Shown piece after piece: positions 35,879 to 37,985 of a stretch of 37,985 nt of DNA (positions are counted from its first letter, which is position 1; each line of letters opens with the position of its first letter). The notes under the pieces are model-generated. The model had not been told where the DNA came from. It worked only from the letters and a program-made list of their open reading frames with translations, and searched no databases. The position numbers and the translations under genes were made by a program. Source of the stretch: Gammaproteobacteria bacterium (GTDB taxonomy: Bacteria > Pseudomonadota > Gammaproteobacteria > Nevskiales > Nevskiaceae); the NCBI GenBank assembly GCA_026398875.1, contig JAPLSB010000008.1:1-37985 (forward strand). Reading direction: 5' to 3'.

Positions 35879-37062
35879 AGCGCTGGCTGGCTGCCGCCTG
35901 TATTGCGCTGAGCGCTCCGACGCAGGCGGCAATCGTGTTCACGCCGCATGTGTCCGAATACTCGGTGCTGCCGCGCGGCACCTATCTGGACACCACGGTG
36001 GTCCACGCCTCGATCGACCGTATTCGCGATGCCGAGGGCAACAAGGTGCCGCTCGGCAACACGGCGATTCCGCCGGGTGCTGCGATCGACGCGACCCTGC
36101 TGCTCGGCCGCTATCTGTGGATCGGCAACCTGTTCGAGGACACGTCGATCCCGTTCCTGGCCGACCACGATCAGCTGCTGCGCGTGATCGGCAGCGCCGG
36201 CCGGCAGTCGGCCAGCGGCGCGATCAACGACCTGTCGCGCGACTTCGGCCTGACCTCGCGGGGCAGTGGCATCGGCGATCTGTTCCTGCTGGCCGGCGTC
36301 TATGGCCGGCAGTACCACTACGGTCCGCTGCACGGCAACGGCCTGTACACGCTGACGGTGAAAGCCCCGGTCGGCAGTTTCCAGAGCGATTCACTGCTGA
36401 ACACCGGCACCCGCTACTGGACCGTGATTCCCCAGCTGTCCCACCATCAGGACTGGTTCGGCAAGCTGTCGATCGAGGCCACTGCCGCCATCCAGATCAA
36501 CAGCGCCGCATCGCAGACCGCCTATGGCGGCCTGACGCCATCGTCGCCGGCCAGCGTGTTCAATCTCGAAACGAACTTCGCGTGGCGGTTCAGCGAGCGC
36601 TGGTTCGCCGAAGCCGGCTTCACGCACTTCCGCAGCCTCGGCAGCAACCGCTTCGACGACGTCAGCCTGAACCTGGTCGATCAGCCGGTGGAGCCCCGCA
36701 CGGCCTGCAACACACTGCTGGTGCCGGCCGAGCAGTGCAGCCTCGCGATGACCTTCTTTCTCGCGCCTGTGCCGGGTTCATACAGGGATCGCGGCATCCG
36801 CAACAACATCGTCACCGCCGGCTTCACCTACATTTATCGCAGCTCGGCAGTGGCCAGCCTGCGGGCGGCACTGCCCGTCGCCGGCCGCGGCTCGCAGTTC
36901 ACCGTGCCGTATTACGTGTGTGCGAGCAGCCCATGCAATGCCGACAGCGAATTGCCGAACGCCCGGCAGTCGGCACGACTCAACGGTGTTCAGGAAGCGG
37001 CGGCGGTCAGCGCATCGCCGTACTTCGAACTGCGCTTCGTGTTCCTGCTGTTCGCGCCATGA
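35875..37062 (+). CDS. Outer-membrane beta-barrel protein 2 (phenol-degradation MetA type)
   Basis: A second, clearly different member of the same general family. From ATG 35875 it has 395 residues with a signal peptide cut after about residue 18 (APTQA). The conserved features include YLDTTVVHA, GIGDLFLLAGVYG, TLTVKAPVGSFQSD and a C-terminal strand FELRFVFLLFAP. The stretch SRDFGLTSRGSGIGDLFL is typical of these transporters, while identity to the first barrel is low by eye. Coupling by ATGA on both sides suggests that both barrels and the lipase are made together. Confidence 0.78.
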   Translation: MKRWLAAACIALSAPTQAAIVFTPHVSEYSVLPRGTYLDTTVVHASIDRIRDAEGNKVPLGNTAIPPGAAIDATLLLGRYLWIGNLFEDTSIPFLADHDQLLRVIGSAGRQSASGAINDLSRDFGLTSRGSGIGDLFLLAGVYGRQYHYGPLHGNGLYTLTVKAPVGSFQSDSLLNTGTRYWTVIPQLSHHQDWFGKLSIEATAAIQINSAASQTAYGGLTPSSPASVFNLETNFAWRFSERWFAEAGFTHFRSLGSNRFDDVSLNLVDQPVEPRTACNTLLVPAEQCSLAMTFFLAPVPGSYRDRGIRNNIVTAGFTYIYRSSAVASLRAALPVAGRGSQFTVPYYVCASSPCNADSELPNARQSARLNGVQEAAAVSASPYFELRFVFLLFAP

Positions 37063-37985
37063 GACGCGTCGCCGGGCTGGCGCTGCTGCTGGGGCTGGCG
37101 CTTGCTGCCTGCGCAGCCCTTGCCGGGCACCCGCCGCGGCCGCATGAGCGGGCGTTTCCCGAAGGCTTCCGGCCACCGATCAGCGTCGCCACCGGGCGGC
37201 CGATCCACGGCTGGGGCGGTCAGTGGCAAGCGCCGCCCGGTGCGGAGACGCTCAGCCCCAGCCGCACGCCGATCCTGTTCATCCACGGCAACACCGTCGA
37301 TGCCACCTATTGGGAAGAGGCTCGGCAGTGGTTTCGCAACGCCGGCTGGAACGACGAGGAACTGTGGGCGCCGAGCTACGGCTGGGGTTCGACCGAGCAG
37401 TTCGATGTCAACGACCTCACCGCGCCGACGCTCGATGCCTTCGTCGACGAGGTGCAGCGTTATCTGGGCGAGCGACGCGGCCGGCCGGTCCGGCAATTCG
37501 ACATCGTCGCGCACTCGCTCGGCGTCACCGCGGTGCGTCAATGGCTGACCCAGAGCAACCGCTGGCATCAGGTGCGCAGCTTCGTCGCCGTGGCCGGCGC
37601 CAATCACGGCGTGTGGACCGCGCGGCTCGATGCTCGCGGGCCGAGCCGCAACAGCAGCTTCGAGCTGTATCGCGGCAGCCCGTGGCTGGCCCAGCTCAAT
37701 GCCGGCGGCGAAGTGCCGGGTGCCATGCGGGTGATGACGCTGTACGACGGCACCGGCCGCTACGACATGCTGTTCCCCGATCGTTACAAGGACAGCCCGG
37801 CGCTGGCCGGCGCGGTCAATGTCGCCTTCAACCGGGAGGCCGGGATCTGGAACGGCGGCTACAACCATCTGGAACTGCCGCGCAAGCCGGCGACCCTGGC
37901 CGTGATCAGCGGTTTCCTTGGCGCCGGGCACGAGCCGCTGCCGAACGCGGCAGTACCGACCATCGTCCGCGCTGGCGATCGCCTG
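37059..37985 (+). CDS. Lipoprotein lipase/esterase (alpha/beta hydrolase), cut by window end
   Basis: An alpha/beta hydrolase of the bacterial lipase class, with 309 codons visible and the 3' end missing. The N-terminus has a perfect lipobox, Leu-Ala-Ala-Cys at residues 15-18, so the protein is probably lipid-anchored to the outer membrane. The core has the oxyanion strand PILFIHGNTVDATYWEEA, the nucleophile Ser in DIVAHSLGVTAVRQWL, and FVAVAGANHGVWTA. The catalytic His is probably in the NGGYNHLELP stretch. Its ATG overlaps the second barrel stop (37059-37062). It would release an acid from an ester outside the cytoplasm, fitting the synthetase and barrels encoded in the same operon. Confidence 0.87.
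   Translation, partial: MRRVAGLALLLGLALAACAALAGHPPRPHERAFPEGFRPPISVATGRPIHGWGGQWQAPPGAETLSPSRTPILFIHGNTVDATYWEEARQWFRNAGWNDEELWAPSYGWGSTEQFDVNDLTAPTLDAFVDEVQRYLGERRGRPVRQFDIVAHSLGVTAVRQWLTQSNRWHQVRSFVAVAGANHGVWTARLDARGPSRNSSFELYRGSPWLAQLNAGGEVPGAMRVMTLYDGTGRYDMLFPDRYKDSPALAGAVNVAFNREAGIWNGGYNHLELPRKPATLAVISGFLGAGHEPLPNAAVPTIVRAGDRL

Noticed and set aside
36990..37931. 313-codon minus-strand frame opposite the lipoprotein lipase
   Set aside because: No motifs, and the plus-strand frame has a lipobox and a lipase nucleophile motif.

Overview
The window looks like chromosomal DNA of a GC-rich gammaproteobacterium, probably in or near the Xanthomonadales/Nevskiales (Solimonadaceae-type). The pointers are argC, erpA, anmK, an M23 peptidase and tyrS in the order known from Pseudomonas and Xanthomonas, a HemJ-type protoporphyrinogen oxidase, a XanB2/FkbO-like chorismatase, and the short type of homogentisate dioxygenase. 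The family placement is inference. No phage, insertion sequence, CRISPR array or tRNA gene was recognised. Genes are densely packed, with many ATGA-type stop/start overlaps.

Left part (1-7.4 kb): two tandem, similar, strong sigma70 promoters point out of the left edge and probably drive an rRNA operon just outside. Then come tyrS (-), an M23 peptidase and anmK (+, cell-wall processing and recycling), the coupled operon argC, coiled-coil membrane protein, bactofilin, erpA (-), and hemJ (+) with a bidirectional terminator.

Iron block (7.4-10.6 kb): bfr and bfd on the minus strand face a FecA-like TonB-dependent receptor. A good Fur box lies inside the bfd promoter. A perfect 19-bp palindrome covers the -35 of the bfr promoter.

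Translation/RNA block (10.6-16 kb): rppH, a HAD hydrolase, a pirin, and a coupled run of chorismatase, fmt and rsmB in which a chorismatase sits where def is often found.

Aromatic amino-acid and envelope-stress block (16-23.9 kb): phhA, hppD and hmgA form an operon facing an Lrp/AsnC regulator. A fumarylacetoacetase family gene lies apart. Between them is a CpxA/CpxR-like pair with a divergent Spy/CpxP-like periplasmic protein and a CpxR-type box. A 320-bp gap holds two tandem copies of a large imperfect hairpin, each followed by the 3' end of the neighbouring pip gene.

Membrane-lipid block (23.9-32.3 kb): a proline iminopeptidase, a small membrane protein, mltD, a coupled pair of a short MprF-type lysyl-phosphatidylglycerol synthase and an AcvB/VirJ-type periplasmic hydrolase, and a divergent DUF3336-patatin lipase.

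Right end (32.4 kb to edge): a TetR regulator followed by a tightly coupled operon of acyl-CoA synthetase, two different outer-membrane barrel proteins and a lipoprotein lipase cut by the window end. This is the best candidate for an uncharacterised system: extracellular ester hydrolysis, outer-membrane passage and CoA activation of an unknown hydrophobic acid.
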